A stretch of DNA of 64,000 nucleotides from Clytia hemisphaerica (GCA_902728285.1 CACVBU010000158.1:1364001-1428000), one strand, 5' to 3'; numbered from the stretch's first letter, positions 20,701 through 29,968 are shown. Notes: generated by a model from the sequence alone, not told the origin. Numbers and translations: made by a program.

Positions 20701-23199
20701 TGAAGATAGAGTCTAGAATCACGGGCACAGTTTAATACAGACCTGTTTTTAGTGGGTGGAATATCATTAATTGGCTCTTCCTAGCTTATCCCCCTTGTCT
20801 AACGTTACCGATGAATTCTAAATTTATATCATATGGTGCCAGAAATAAAAAAAAACCAGCTGGTACAAGTGGCTGTGTATCTAAGATTGAGGTTTTGTGC
20901 CAGTTTGGATCAAAATGATAGTGCTATGTTAAAGAAATCCTTTCCATGATGTACACCCCTGTCTCACTGACCCGGTGGGAATGAAATTGAAGGAGTATTC
21001 TGCAGTGGGGGTAGCAAATCCCTTCTATTTTATGACTGGGGATTTTGATTTCTATTGTTTTCAATACAAAAATTCCAGTGAAGACGGCAAATTTACATTA
21101 AAATTTTACAGTGGGGATATTGATACTTCAATCTTTCCGATGGGGACGAAATTTGAGGGATTTAACTCCTTTGGGGACAAATTTTGGGCTTATATTTCCA
21201 GTGGGGCGGAGGTCCCACCCGGTCTGTGACACAGCGGTGTTGATGTAGAAAAGAAGCGAACCTCTTATGTTGTCAAAATATATAGAGTGTCGTTTATCAG
21301 TTCCTTGTTGACGTTAACTTTCAATATTATCTAATAATGGAGCGTGTTGAACAGCAGAATGTCAATTAAGAACGCTAACATTAAGAAAAACACTCAAAGC
21401 AACATCAAGTTTCAAAATAATTTTTATTTCTTCTTTAACCAGAGAACAATCAAGGAATCATCAAATGTGTCACAGCATCGAAAAAACAACCACGGTTTGT
21501 CGCCACGGAGTCGCCGTCAATCTGCATATTCTCAAACGCCATGTGAAAGCGATCATGTCGACGATTTGAACGTCATTTTTAAACGACAATTACAACAGAC
21601 GGATTCGACAGCTCGTGTAAATGATCTACAACCACAAATGAATCGACGGAATCCAAGATCTAACGGTATGTTTTTGGCACCTACAGGAGTTGCCTTGCAA
21701 GAACTAACTAAGGTACATTTTTACATCTTTTTGTTTTTAATACATTCTGCAATGTGCTTTTCCAGAAGAAAAAACTTACCAAATACTGTTGAGGATATTG
21801 ATTTTTCAAAGTATCAAACCCCCTGGATATCCTCTCTTATAAAGATGCTTAAGTACCCCTGGATATCGTATTTTTTACTTGAATAGACACTTTACGGACT
21901 ATTTTCGGAAAAGCCCAATATCAGAAAGATAGGGTTTAAGAGGAATTTCAAAAATCCATTTTCACGAGTACATGATTTTCACGGTTCACGCTTTTGGAAG
22001 GAAATAATTCGAGTATGTGCGAACTCGATCTGCGAAAATTGAACCCTTAAGAGAGACTTAGAATTTTGTGAAAGTGTTACCCTAGCAGAGACAAAAGAGG
22101 AGAGGAAAGCTAACCCTGACCCTTAGAAAAACTATTTTAACTTGTGATATGGAAAGAGACGTGTCTTATGCCTTATGCTCACAAAACAAGCAAGTACATG
22201 AAATTCTAAAAATCTGTACTTGAACTACGCAGATTTTTACACAGAAGGTCTTGAGAAAAAGGTGGTGTCAATTTCTCTCTGTGATTTGAATTTTTCCTAA
22301 TTTGAAGAAATTTCTTGAAGATTGAATTAGAGAGACAATTGTATTTAACCCTATTCGTACTCGGCCTAGGGGGGCTGTTTCTGTTCGGAGGTCAAATTAT
22401 TGGTAATAGCTCCTGAAATAATAGAGCTTTCGTCATGAAATTTTCTGTAAATTCCTAACTATTATTTTTAGTTTCAAAATAAATAAAAATTTGACACCTA
22501 AATATTTTCACACCTTGTGCATGATGACATTTCCGACAGGAAAATTGACACTTTTCCAATACAAATTTATTTTTAATGTCATATATCGATTAAACCGTAA
22601 TTTATTGAATATCTAAGATGAAATAAGCATTTTAAACTCGGGCAACTTTTTTCTAGAAAGCCTTTGTTAGAAGACAATAGCTATTTATAAGAACAAAGGA
22701 AATTTTCGGTTTTTGCTCACTTTTGGCATGATGAGTGACGTCATCAAAAAAATTTTTTGTCAAACCTTATGTGACAAGGATCTTGTGTGCCAAATTTCAT
22801 CAAAAAAGACCCACTAGATCAAAAGTTAAGGGGTGAAACAGGAAAAGCCCCCCCCCCCCCCTAGTTCTGAACCACCCATAAAAGTCTAGGTTGAATAGGG
22901 TATACTAGGTTAAGAAATGTGTTTTTCTATTTTTCTCAAAGGTGCATGAGTATACACAAAAATGGAAAGCCAAGGCTGGTCTCAAAGAGAAAGTCCATGC
23001 TCGACTTTACGAGAAACAAAAGTTCGGTAAAGACGATGCACACGTGCTTGACCAATTAGCAAGAGTTATTTTCCCTGTATGTTTCGTCTTGTTCAATATC
23101 ATTTATGGCGTCGCTGTGTATTTTCATCGACAGAAGGATAATTTGGCAAGTGAAGGTTTTATTGCTCCAAAGAGACTACAATGGCAAGATCAGAATTAG
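11742..23199 (+). CDS. Cys-loop ligand-gated anion channel subunit (GABA/glycine-receptor-like), complete, 10 exons
   Basis: Exons: 11742-11859, 13395-13479, 13875-13995, 16307-16416, 17062-17144, 17925-18080, 19079-19261, 19956-20104, 21443-21712, 22942-23199. All have GT/AG edges and matching phases; total 1,533 bp, about 510 residues. The start is the ATG opening a signal peptide (MGLRISMLILTLLLYIE). The extracellular domain has WKDHRLAF, then VPGISFDN, and the signature Cys loop with 13 residues between cysteines (C KMDTGDFPFDRQF C). M1 is YYILQLYLPCMLIVVLSWVG; M2 is preceded by VPAR and reads TALGIVTVLSMITF. The Pro-Ala-Arg entrance and M2 sequence are those of anion-selective GABA/glycine-type subunits. 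M3 is in exon 8, a basic polar loop in exon 9, and M4 (VIFPVCFVLFNIIYGVAVYF) in exon 10, with stop TAG at 23197-23199. Role: plasma-membrane pentameric chloride channel; the ligand cannot be read from the sequence. Introns are full of MITEs. Confidence 0.9.
11966..12127. mobile_element. TA-flanked pogo/Tigger-like MITE
   Basis: CAGTGTATTCTCTGTAACTC at the left and AAGAGACTCCGCTG at the right, TA on both sides (11964-11965, 12128-12129). Closely resembles the copy at 63230-63404, sharing GCACGGGGA, AATTT and AAGGTTTATA(A/G)GGCATT blocks. In intron 1 of the receptor gene. Confidence 0.75.
12188..13195. repeat. Tandem duplication of a composite repeat (family A plus family B), about 550 bp apart
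   Basis: The segment from CCTTCTGGTACTCAGCTGAC at 12188 to the TTCGTTTTTAGAAGTTC block near 12650 is repeated from 12741 to about 13195. Each unit holds a family A palindrome (12199-12299; 12749-12849) followed by the same spacer and a family B element with ACTGGGACCCGGT and CACCGGGGCTATGAGACAG ends. Copy 2 has small changes (TTTCGTCTTTC for TTTCAACGTTC, an extra CCCTGCCCCG). Lies wholly in intron 1. Confidence 0.85.
13728..13900 (+). repeat. Tandem repeat carrying the exon 3 splice acceptor
   Basis: A unit of about 76-80 bp is repeated ahead of exon 3. Each unit has TTTATCGATCAAGAT, GAAATATCACCAGTTAC, a T-rich tract, then TTCCTACAG and CATGGATTTTC. The last acceptor (13871-13874) is the one used in the gene model. 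The copy ending at 13798 has the same acceptor and exon start but runs into a TAG after nine codons. So the exon's 5' edge and its acceptor were duplicated together. Confidence 0.85.
14412..15015. repeat. Family A palindrome split by a 505-bp insertion
   Basis: The left part CCCAGCTAGCACGCAACGTT ends at 14436, and the right part CAACGTTTATTTAACGTTC resumes at 14942, closing with TGTATGCCAGCTAGG at 15015. Removing 14437-14941 rejoins the palindrome cleanly. In intron 3 of the receptor gene. Confidence 0.85.
14437..14941. mobile_element. 505-bp element family C, copy 1 (GTAATCTCATGG ends, no TSD)
   Basis: Begins GTACTAGTAATCTCATGGTT and ends TCAATCAACCATGAGATTA. The inner termini GTAATCTCATGGTT and AACCATGAGATTAC are inverted. 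The interior is built from GGGAAATT/AATTTCCC units. The copy at 30930-31434 has the same length and ends. Comparison with both empty sites (the family A palindrome here and the duplicate at 32961) shows insertion without a target duplication. Superfamily not identified; the lack of a TSD could suggest a rolling-circle type, but its usual TC/CTRR ends are not seen. Confidence 0.8.
15030..15890. repeat. GTGGTACCC-type inverted repeat enclosing a giant hairpin
   Basis: Left GATCTTTTGAAAGTGGTACC and right TAGGGTACCACTTTAACGAT are roughly inverted. Related GGTACC-ended fragments occur at 18565-18745 and 60246-60335. The perfect-looking fold-back at 15078-15758 sits inside. Confidence 0.5.
15078..15758. 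repeat. 681-bp fold-back (inverted repeat, arms about 330 bp)
   Basis: The left arm starts CTCAGGTAAGTTATGGCATG and the right arm ends with its exact reverse complement. The arms match with few changes through landmarks such as GCCGGCAGAAAATGAGGAAA, GTAGGGGTGTTACCTAATTG, CGCGAAAAACCGCAAAAAC and GCTGACGTCAGCA to the centre near 15418. No transposase ORF and no clear target duplication. In intron 3, so the pre-mRNA could form a very long hairpin. Confidence 0.85.
16427..16522. repeat. AACGTT palindrome MITE, family A, next to exon 4 donor
   Basis: CCCAGCCGGCACACAACGTC on the left and ACGTTGTGTGCCAGCTGGG on the right. It begins only about 10 bp after the exon 4 donor (GTACTT at 16417). Confidence 0.85.
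16850..16985. repeat. Degenerate CTCTAATTCGA-type MITE
   Basis: CGGCTTTCTCTAATTCGA on the left and TTGAATTAGAGAAAGATTAG on the right resemble the CAGTTGAC family ends, but the outer bases are lost. In intron 4. A similar relic is near 22255-22345 in intron 9. Confidence 0.5.
17996..18410 (+). repeat. 98-bp tandem repeat carrying the exon 6 splice donor
   Basis: The 3' part of exon 6 plus its donor and 13 intron bases is repeated with a 98-bp period: starts at 17996, 18094 and 18192 (near identical), then decayed copies at 18290 and 18379. Each of the first three contains GGAAAAG followed by GTAAGTGTCTTC, so three equally good donors stand in a row. The model uses the first (18080/18081). Reading on to the second or third donor would change the frame, since 98 is not a multiple of three. 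Confidence 0.88.
18565..18745. repeat. GTGGTACCC-type short repeat
   Basis: TTTTGAAAAGTGGTACCCTA at the left and GTGGGTACCAATTCAAAAG at the right are roughly inverted. Similar ends flank 15030-15890 and 60246-60335. A second shared block, GATATATAAAGGTCAGTG, follows at about 18750 and also occurs near 16220. Confidence 0.5.
18816..19034. mobile_element. hAT-like MITE (219 bp) with near-perfect 8-bp TSD
   Basis: CAGTAGCGTGGTGGGCCG at the left and CCCCATGCCACGCTACTG at the right. The flanking 8-mers ACAGTAAC (18808-18815) and ACAGAAAC (19035-19042) differ at one base. The interior contains GCGTGCGAAGCGAGCACG, a motif type shared with the element at 28985. Ends 44 bp before exon 7 of the receptor gene, so it supplies part of that intron's 3' end. 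Confidence 0.75.
19517..19613. repeat. AACGTT palindrome MITE, family A
   Basis: CCCAACCGGCACACAACGTC on the left, GTTGTGTGCCAGCTGGG on the right, AACGTC/AACGTT units between. Intron 7. Confidence 0.85.
20960..21235. repeat. Family B element, long copy
   Basis: GTCTCACTGACCCGGTGGGA on the left and GGTCCCACCCGGTCTGTGAC on the right are inverted. The interior repeats CAGTGGGG(A/T/C) boxes (GCAGTGGGGGTAG, CAGTGGGGATATTG, CCAGTGGGGCGG) and happens to be open for 84 codons. Intron 8. The open stretch looks accidental. Confidence 0.65.
22345..22905. mobile_element. Inverted-repeat element, ACCCTATTC ends
   Basis: ACCCTATTCGTACTCGGCCT followed by AGGGGGGCTG on the left; a 13-base C tract, CTAGTTCTGAACC and TAGGTTGAATAGGGT on the right. 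About 560 bp in intron 9, no ORF. Superfamily unknown. Confidence 0.65.
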
Positions 23200-23640
23200 A
23201 ATCAAAAGCTATATACTATTGTACTTGTTCAATATAATTTATGGCGCCGCTGTATATTTTCATCGACAAAAGGATAATTTGGCAAGTCAAGGTTTTATCG
23301 CTCCAAAGAGGTTGCAATGGCAAGATCAAACTTTGTTAAATCAGAAACTTCATGATATTATGATTGTTCAATATCATTTATGACTTCGCTGTATATTTTC
23401 ATTGCCAGAAGGATAATTTGGCAAGCGAAAGTTTTATTGTTTCGAATGGGTTGCAATGGCAAGATCAAACTTTGTTAAATCAAGTCTCAAAATATTATGC
23501 TTGTTCAATATCATTTATGGCGTCGCTGTATATTTTCATTACCAGAAGGATAATTTGGCAAGCGAAGGTTTATTGTTTCGAATGGGTTGCAATGGCAAGA
23601 TCAGAATTAGAATCAATAATGTCCTATTCGTGGTAAAGGG
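23089..23640 (+). repeat. Four tandem copies of the M4-encoding exon end
   Basis: The block from TTGTTCAATATCATTTATGG to the ATGGCAAGATCA region is repeated at 23089, 23226, 23364 and 23501 (period 137-139 bp). The first is the true M4 and C-terminus of the receptor, ending at the stop 23197-23199. Copies 2 and 3 still read as M4-like peptides (IIYGAAVYFHRQKDNLAS; IIYDFAVYFHCQKDNLAS), while copy 4 has a frameshift. They lie in what should be the 3' UTR. Confidence 0.9.
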
Positions 23641-23915
23641 ACATAATTACATTGTTGTTGTCAAAAAAATGAGATGCCTTGGAGTTTTTACAAGATAATT
23701 CACTAATTGGTCATTTAAAGTGATAGAGATGATGCGTTCTTTAGAAAAAGTAATAAGATTCTTTTATTACTACATCTTAACGACCAACCAAATCAAATAA
23801 GAGCTTGTAAAAACTCAAGCTTGTCAAAAAAAATTTCTACTCTTCAGAAGCAAATGCTCCTTCACCCGTGTCCACGCTACTGCATCAAAACATTATGTTC
23901 TTATGAAAGAAAGTA

Positions 23916-24084
23916 CCTTATCGGGAAAAATTTGTCGGGGAAAAGTGACGAAATTTTGGCCAAGTGACAAATATTTTTTCCCGACGAAAATTTTCCCCGG
24001 CTTTATTGCGTTTACCCACTACCAGCAAGTGACGAATATTTTTCCCCGACGAAAATTTTCCCGACGAAGTTTTCCCCGATAAGG
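23916..24084. mobile_element. TA-flanked MITE (169 bp), CCTTATCGGG ends
   Basis: CCTTATCGGGAAAAATTTGT on the left and GTTTTCCCCGATAAGG on the right, TA on each side (23914-23915, 24085-24086). The interior is made of repeated CCGACGAAAATTTTCCC units. The end style (TA, CCTTA, then purine-rich) is like the MITE at 44101. Confidence 0.8.
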
Positions 24085-24216
24085 TATAGATGATACGGGC
24101 AAACGAATCGTCATTTTATTTACTTGAATTTTTAACCTCGAGAATATTTAGCTTTGGTTTTCGAGACTGGCAACCCACGTCTAACTTTTCTTAAATGTTA
24201 TTCAGGGTGTCTATTA

Positions 24217-24554
24217 CACTTTTTTCTTTATAAGAACCAGTAAATTTTTGCTGAGGCTCGACTGTTCTTATTTTTTTGGCACTTTGAGCCTTGAATTCTT
24301 CTTATTTTGTTCTTATTTTTTCTAAGGTAAAAAATAAGTGTTGGCTATTTACTTTACTATTTAGAGGATTTTAGAAACCAGTGATTCTTTTTGCTATAAC
24401 TATATATTTTCATTATCTACCACATCCCTTATATCCATCAAAAACTACTTTTTTAAATACTTTCAGCCTCTCCACTGTTCTTAAATTGTTCTTATTTTTT
24501 GGCATTTTTGAGCCTCATTGTTCTTATAAAATTGTTCTTATAGAAAGAAAAGTG
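24217..24554. mobile_element. TA-flanked MITE (338 bp), CACTTTTTT...ATAAGAAC ends
   Basis: CACTTTTTTCTTTATAAGAA on the left and TTCTTATAGAAAGAAAAGTG on the right, flanked by TA (24215-24216, 24555-24556). Clearly related to 36964-37252 in termini and in internal TTCTTAT/GAGCCT boxes. Half-copies with TTATAAAAAAAACGTGTA occur near 20630 and 54055. Confidence 0.8.
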
Positions 24555-24739
24555 TATGTAAACCCTACCCCAAAGTCTAATTTCCGTCTAGTTGGATTTG
24601 TTATTGACAAGGTTTTGCTACTTTTTATGGAAGTGACAATTTTATAACATTTAATTTTTAATTTTTTTATAAATAGTTGTTCAGTTTTATGAGTATTATC
24701 GTCAACATCAATATTTTTCAAGTTGATGATAAACCAGTT

Positions 24740-25030
24740 ATCACACTTTTACGGGGGGGTTGTACTTTTACGGTGTGAAGGGATTGGCCCTTTTTTAGTA
24801 CGGTATTACAGGATTTGACAAAAAAAAAGACGGGAAAACGGTATTTTAAAATCAGATGGTGACGGTATTTTGCCTTATTTTTTGTCATTATGCCGGTATA
24901 TGAACCTGTACCAACCTGTGTGACGGTGTTATTATTTTTTTTCAATTTTAGGAATTCCGGGATTCAGCAAAAATTTTGACGGGAAAACGGTATTTGAACC
25001 CCTACAACCCCCCCCCCCTTTTACTCGTAC
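24740..25030. repeat. Inverted repeat with G7/C10 tracts
   Basis: ACTTTTACGGGGGGGTTGTA on the left and CCTACAACCCCCCCC then CTTTTACTCG on the right are inverted. The interior repeats GACGGGAAAACGGTATTT. Non-coding. Confidence 0.6.
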
Positions 25031-26207
25031 AATATAGTATATATTTTTTGAGTTTAGACTTTTCGTCATATTTTCCAAGCATTTAGGTGAGGAAAATATA
25101 GAAAACTCTGAACGAGACCCATATTGTACTCGCTACCGTGTGGTAACTATTACTTATACACAATGGATACACAGATTATCATGCACATACAAAACTTCAC
25201 CTTAAAGGAATTATACGGTGTTATATACACCCGACTCGTCTGAAACTGGTGTCAGCAAAATTTTAATAAAAGAGTCCTTTCAAATTTGTAAATAAAAGGA
25301 AGAAAGAAATCTTGCTCCACATTTTTCTTTATTCACTACAAAAGATTCTATTTATTCCAATCTGCTGAATCAACATACATTATAACTATGTAAAGGGTCA
25401 ATGGCTTTAAATTCATAATGACCATAAGTGAAACATAAAATGTCTTGTGATGTGCAACCAAATCAAAATAAAACACAACACATTTTTCTTTAACGATATT
25501 TTAACCAATTTAGGCGAGACCATTTTAATTTGTTGTTCTACGGGCGCGACCGACCCAGCATTTTCTGCAAACAAGAAAATAATAATATTGAATTTCCTGT
25601 GCCACGAATTTCTAATAACAATCATTTAAAAAGATTACACTTAAAAAAAGTTAAAAATAATCTAGAATCATGAACTCTATGCTCGAAAGATTTTATTACA
25701 AATTCTATCAAAGATAAATGATGAATTTTCGACAAAGATTATTTGAAAATATTACTTAAAGCCTAATTACCTTCCTGATTAATGAAAATATTATTTTTAT
25801 TTTATCAACCGACCGACTCATATTGTGCTAACGATCTACCCGTAGAACAACAAATTTAATTGGTGTCGCCTTACGTGTCTTTTTCAAGTTCCTTGGAAGG
25901 AAGCATAATGACGTCAATGACCATAATATTCACTAAAATTACAATACGTAAACTAATAAATATAATAATGAATATTAGTCATTATTTTTTTCGATGTATG
26001 CAAATAGCTGTTATTCCCAACCTAAAAAGTGTTTTGAAGAGTTCTTTTCAATAATTTTGATTTAAAGGTCTTAGACTAATACATAAGCCATATGTTGCTT
26101 GGTGATTCAGGAATTCTGAAACGTTTTGAACGAAAGGAAAAGTAAACCTCTTGATCAAAAAATGTCGCAATGTCGGGGAAATTTCCAAAAAAACAGTCTT
26201 AATGGGG
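25031..26207. other. AT-rich intergenic DNA, nothing recognised
   Basis: No coding region, RNA gene or well-bounded repeat seen. The short ORFs overlap on both strands with AT-rich composition and no family motif. Confidence 0.5.
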
Positions 26208-26575
26208 CCCTCCCAGCGGTTTGCGTGAATGCGTGAATGGGCATTTTCGGTTGTGTGAATGCGTGACAATTGGAAAAAAAATGCGTGAATGCGTGAATTG
26301 GAAAAATTTGCGTGAACGTGAAAATTCGCGTTTTGATTGCATGAATGCGTGAATCTGGGCTATTTTGTGCGTGAATACGTAAAATTTCCCTTTTTTCCAC
26401 TAATCACGTACAGTTTTCCTTATTTTCCAATGTTTCCCCGATTTTTCCCGAAAATTTTCCGACTTCCTAAAAAATTGGGTTATTGCGTGAAACTCGAAGA
26501 AAATTTGCGTGAATGCGTGAATTTCGAAAAAAGATTGCGTGATTACGTGAATTGAGGGTCCGCTGGGGGGAGGGG
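26208..26575. repeat. GCGTGAAT repeat element, family E, full-length copy
   Basis: Bounded by GGCCCTCCCAGCGGTTTGCG on the left and GAGGGTCCGCTGGGGGGAGG on the right, which are inverted. The interior is a run of GCGTGAATGCGTGAAT units in one orientation, separated by short AT-rich pieces. Other fragments: 32744-32785, 50735-50830 and 52070-52250. Confidence 0.8.
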
Positions 26576-27169
26576 GGCCTCTTGTATATTTTCTGTATGG
26601 TAGCCTGATAACAGATGATCATAATTTTCTTAAGTGAACGATAAACCTCTGAAGGCGCTAACTTTAACCATAACTTTGAACGATCTGAGGAAAATAGTCA
26701 AATCATAACAAGAATCTTGTTGCGCACCGCGATGTTAAAAATTGGACTTTTTCTGATGCAGCACCATGTCCTTAAACATAATCACGTACACTTATTTCCT
26801 ATTCCGAGTCCTATTAGACGAGAGCGGTGTTTCACACCTGTTTAGAGCTTTAGCATGGTGGGCAGAAAACAATGATAATCTGGTTTCAAGTTTTTCCGTG
26901 ACGTCATAAAATTTGACGTGCATTATGTGAAAAAAAGCATTTTACATCAAAAGGTTTTAGCGACATAAATCGTGTTTAAATATGACAATAGTGAAATAGA
27001 TGAATTATCGTCCAAAAAAAACATAGAATGTAACCATGACGACAAGAGCCAAAAGGCTGGCATTGAATTTGGTTGTGACAGCGGGTGAGTTGCACATGTC
27101 ACCTCTGCAGCAAGCGGAAATCTATTGCGAGAAACCATGTTAAACATTGAGTTTGGAAACTATTCTATT
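26576..27169. other. No feature recognised
   Basis: Unique-looking AT-rich DNA; nothing coding is supported. Confidence 0.4.
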
Positions 27170-28245
27170 CGCGAGTTAGGGAGTTGCTAGTTTCGAGTTG
27201 GAGAGTTAAAAAATTACCGGCTACCGAAAAAGAATAACATACATCAAAAGTACGATTTTGAAAGTAAATGTAATATGAGAGTAATATATAACACATATAA
27301 CACATATAATACGTATAATACATATACCACCTGTAATATGCTTATTTGCCTTAAACACGTGCGCTGAGAGCATGGAAAGCTATTTTCTACTGTCAATTCA
27401 TACTCGTAGGTTCCAAAGAAACAGGGGGTTCGAATAAGGGGGGGGGGGGGGTTGGAAAATTTTCGAGCTTTTAATAAACGGGGGGGTGGAAATCGTACTT
27501 CTGAAACCCCAAAATGAGGTAAAAATAGGCCAAAATCAGGCTATTTAGAGCAAAATAAGGGGCCTTCTCTTTGACAGCTGAAAATATTCTTAGAGATTAA
27601 TAAACGGGAGGGTCATAATAAGGTCCGGGGGGGTTGGAAAATTTTCGAAAAATTAACACGGGGGGGGGGGGGGGGCCCGTTTATTTGGAACCTAAGAGTA
27701 TCCATTTATATTTCCTGCATCACATTGAGTATAAATATAATTCTTGATTAAAGTGACTTTAAAACCATTGTATTTTATAATGTGATCAAAATTTTTATTA
27801 AAAAGTGTCAATTCCAATGATAAAATGACAAAAGAAAGTGTCATTATTTTTCCAGCTCTACAAGCTATCTCTACGAATTTTTTGAGGCTAAGATGACTGT
27901 CAACTTATATCATTTTATACAATAAGCATCACTTGCAGTATGATCAATATTTTTTGGGGAATTAGTTTGACAATCATTTTATTTAAAGATTTTGTCAATA
28001 TTTTTACAAGAACGTGTCATGTTGTCAGCATTATGACAATGACATAACAGAACTGAGTATTTTGGCTTTGCTAGCCAGCACCTTACCATTTTCATGATCT
28101 TAAAGTCAATAATATGTTTGGTACTGGCTGGCTAATTTGAAATTTGTACTTTTGGGCTACATTAGTTTAAATTAGAAAATTTCGGTCGCCGTAAAGTTTT
28201 ACGAACTTCTCAACTCGAAACTAGCAACTCACCAACTCACCAACT
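27170..28245. mobile_element. Inverted-repeat element of about 1.1 kb, GAGTTGCTAGTTTCGAGTTG ends
   Basis: The left arm GGGAGTTGCTAGTTTCGAGT pairs with the right arm ACTCGAAACTAGCAACTCAC, and inner parts ACCGGCTACCGAAA and TTTCGGTCGCCGTAAA also pair. No transposase ORF is seen. A second element (27409-27692) is inserted inside. Confidence 0.65.
27409..27692. mobile_element. TA-flanked MITE (284 bp) with long G tracts
   Basis: GGTTCCAAAGAAACAGGGGG on the left and GCCCGTTTATTTGGAACC on the right, TA on both sides (27407-27408, 27693-27694). The interior repeats TTAATAAACGGG(G)GGG and TTGGAAAATTTTCGA units around G tracts of 7 to 15 bases. Confidence 0.75.
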
Positions 28246-28406
28246 AGAACATTACCTAAACTCTTAAACATTTTATTAAACGCCCCTGTCTTATTGATCT
28301 GTCCAAACTCTTTTTTAGCAGCGGAATAAAATGAAGAAGCTTAATGCAAATAAGGTAAACACTATATTTTGCCGTTGGGCTTTTGTGAGAGGCGAGGCTT
28401 TGATAC

Positions 28407-28498
28407 AGGCCAGCTGGCACACAACGTTGTTTCAACGTTTATCCAACGTCCATATAACGTTAGATGAACGTTGAAACAACGTTGTGTGCCAGCTGGGA
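28407..28498. repeat. AACGTT palindrome MITE, family A
   Basis: CCAGCTGGCACACAACGTTG on the left and the exact reverse complement on the right. Confidence 0.85.
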
Positions 28499-28984
28499 GG
28501 GATGATAAATAAAGTTGTTTCCCGCACACTCTAATTCAGCCGAAGCTCGGCTGTTCTTATTATTTCATATTCTTTTAGGCCTGAATTGATTAAATTGACT
28601 GGTCGGATTAGACCAAAATTTGTTCTTAGATTTTGATCAAAATTTAGCCTCGTGTTCCTATATGCAGCGTAAAAAAAGCAAACAAATCTTTTTACAAAGT
28701 CAAATCAAAAGTCATCATTTTAACTGGGCTTAGAATGTTTGAATTATAAGATTTAAATTTCCTGCTTAAACAATAGGTATTCAATTCCAAAGATGATTGA
28801 ATAGGTTCTTGAGATTGAAATATTCAGTATACAGTCGTGAAACTTCGTTCGTATAGATTATGAGGATTTTACTTGATATAAAAATTTCTCTACTCTTTTT
28901 AAGACACACTGTAATTTTCCTTCTAAAAGCTTCTTACCTCGCACTTCTTCTTCTTGTCACATAACACCATTTTCCCACCTTCTA

Positions 28985-29688
28985 CAGTGGCGTTGTGGGA
29001 AAATTTTTCTGGAGGGGCCAAAGTCAATTCTTTTTTAAATGGCGCCCCCTTCAATTTTCCAAAGTGGTGCCCCCACCCACCAGTTTCTAAACTTTTACTA
29101 ATTCATTTGCCTACGCATTGTGAGGAAGGAAATATTTAGTGGAGAAGAGTAGATATATCTTTGATGAATGGAAAAGCAGGCTTCACCATGGTTGGGGCCG
29201 ACTAGAAAAATTTTAAAAATCGACTGCCAAGACACCCTAAATCACTAAATAAAAATAGACAAATTTGACACTTGCTAGAGCGAAAAAAAAAGTTAAAGAA
29301 ACAATGTAAAATGCGAGCGAAGCGAGCGAAAAAATTGATGTTCTATGATTTCAATATTGTTGTCAGCAAATTGGTCTTGGGGCGCAGTTAGATTTTCATT
29401 TAATAATGCTATCATATACACAAAAAAAGTTATAAATAAGCTAGATTGCAAAGAAGTTACCAATTAAATTGTATTGCGAGCGAAGCGAGCGAAAAAAATT
29501 GAAAGTATTTTAAAATTATCTCAGTAAAGTTGGTCCTGGGCGCAATTTAAGGCGCATAAAGTATGATTTTTAAGATTGGGGCGTTTAAAAAAATCTCTTT
29601 TGGCGCCCCTTGCTCTTCGGCGCCCCTTCAAAAAAGCTCCGCTGGGGGGGCCATGGCCCCCCCGGCCCCCCCTGCCACAACGCCACTG
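28985..29688. mobile_element. hAT-like non-autonomous element (704 bp), CAGTGGCG ends
   Basis: CAGTGGCGTTGTGG at the left and CCACAACGCCACTG at the right. GCGAGCGAAGCGAGCGAAAA occurs twice inside (near 29313 and 29475), as does GGCGCCCCTT. These are usual features of hAT-derived repeats in invertebrates. The flanking bases share CTTCT, but a clean 8-bp duplication is not seen. Confidence 0.65.
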
Positions 29689-29786
29689 CTTCTGTATCGC
29701 ATTCAGTTCGTTTGGAGCATCTAGCTTCATTCACGAAACCACCATCATGTCTGAAAAAGAATATGACAGTAAAATAATATATACCC

Positions 29787-29872
29787 AACGTTGTTTCAAC
29801 GTCCATCTAATGTTCCCAACGTCCATATAACGTTATATGAACGTTAAAACAACGTTGTGTGCCAGCTGGGTA
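29787..29872. repeat. AACGTT palindrome MITE, family A, left end eroded
   Basis: Starts within ACCCAACGTTGTTTCAACGT, lacking the CAGCTGGCACA end, and closes with AACGTTGTGTGCCAGCTGGG. Confidence 0.75.
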
Positions 29873-29968
29873 TTAATTATTCTACAAGACTGTGAAAATT
29901 CAACAGCTTTTAGGAGAAAAGCTAGAAATTGATTTAATGAAGGCTGCCATGAAGGACGAGGAAATCGT

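Noticed and set aside
20975..21229. 84-codon ORF in receptor intron 8 as an alternative exon
   Set aside because: It coincides exactly with a family B repeat whose other copies are not open, and good flanking splice sites were not seen.
29576..29830. Pro-rich ORFs on both strands near 29.6 kb
   Set aside because: They lie in the GGCGCCCC and G/C-tract part of the hAT-like element ending at 29688 and run into a family A repeat.
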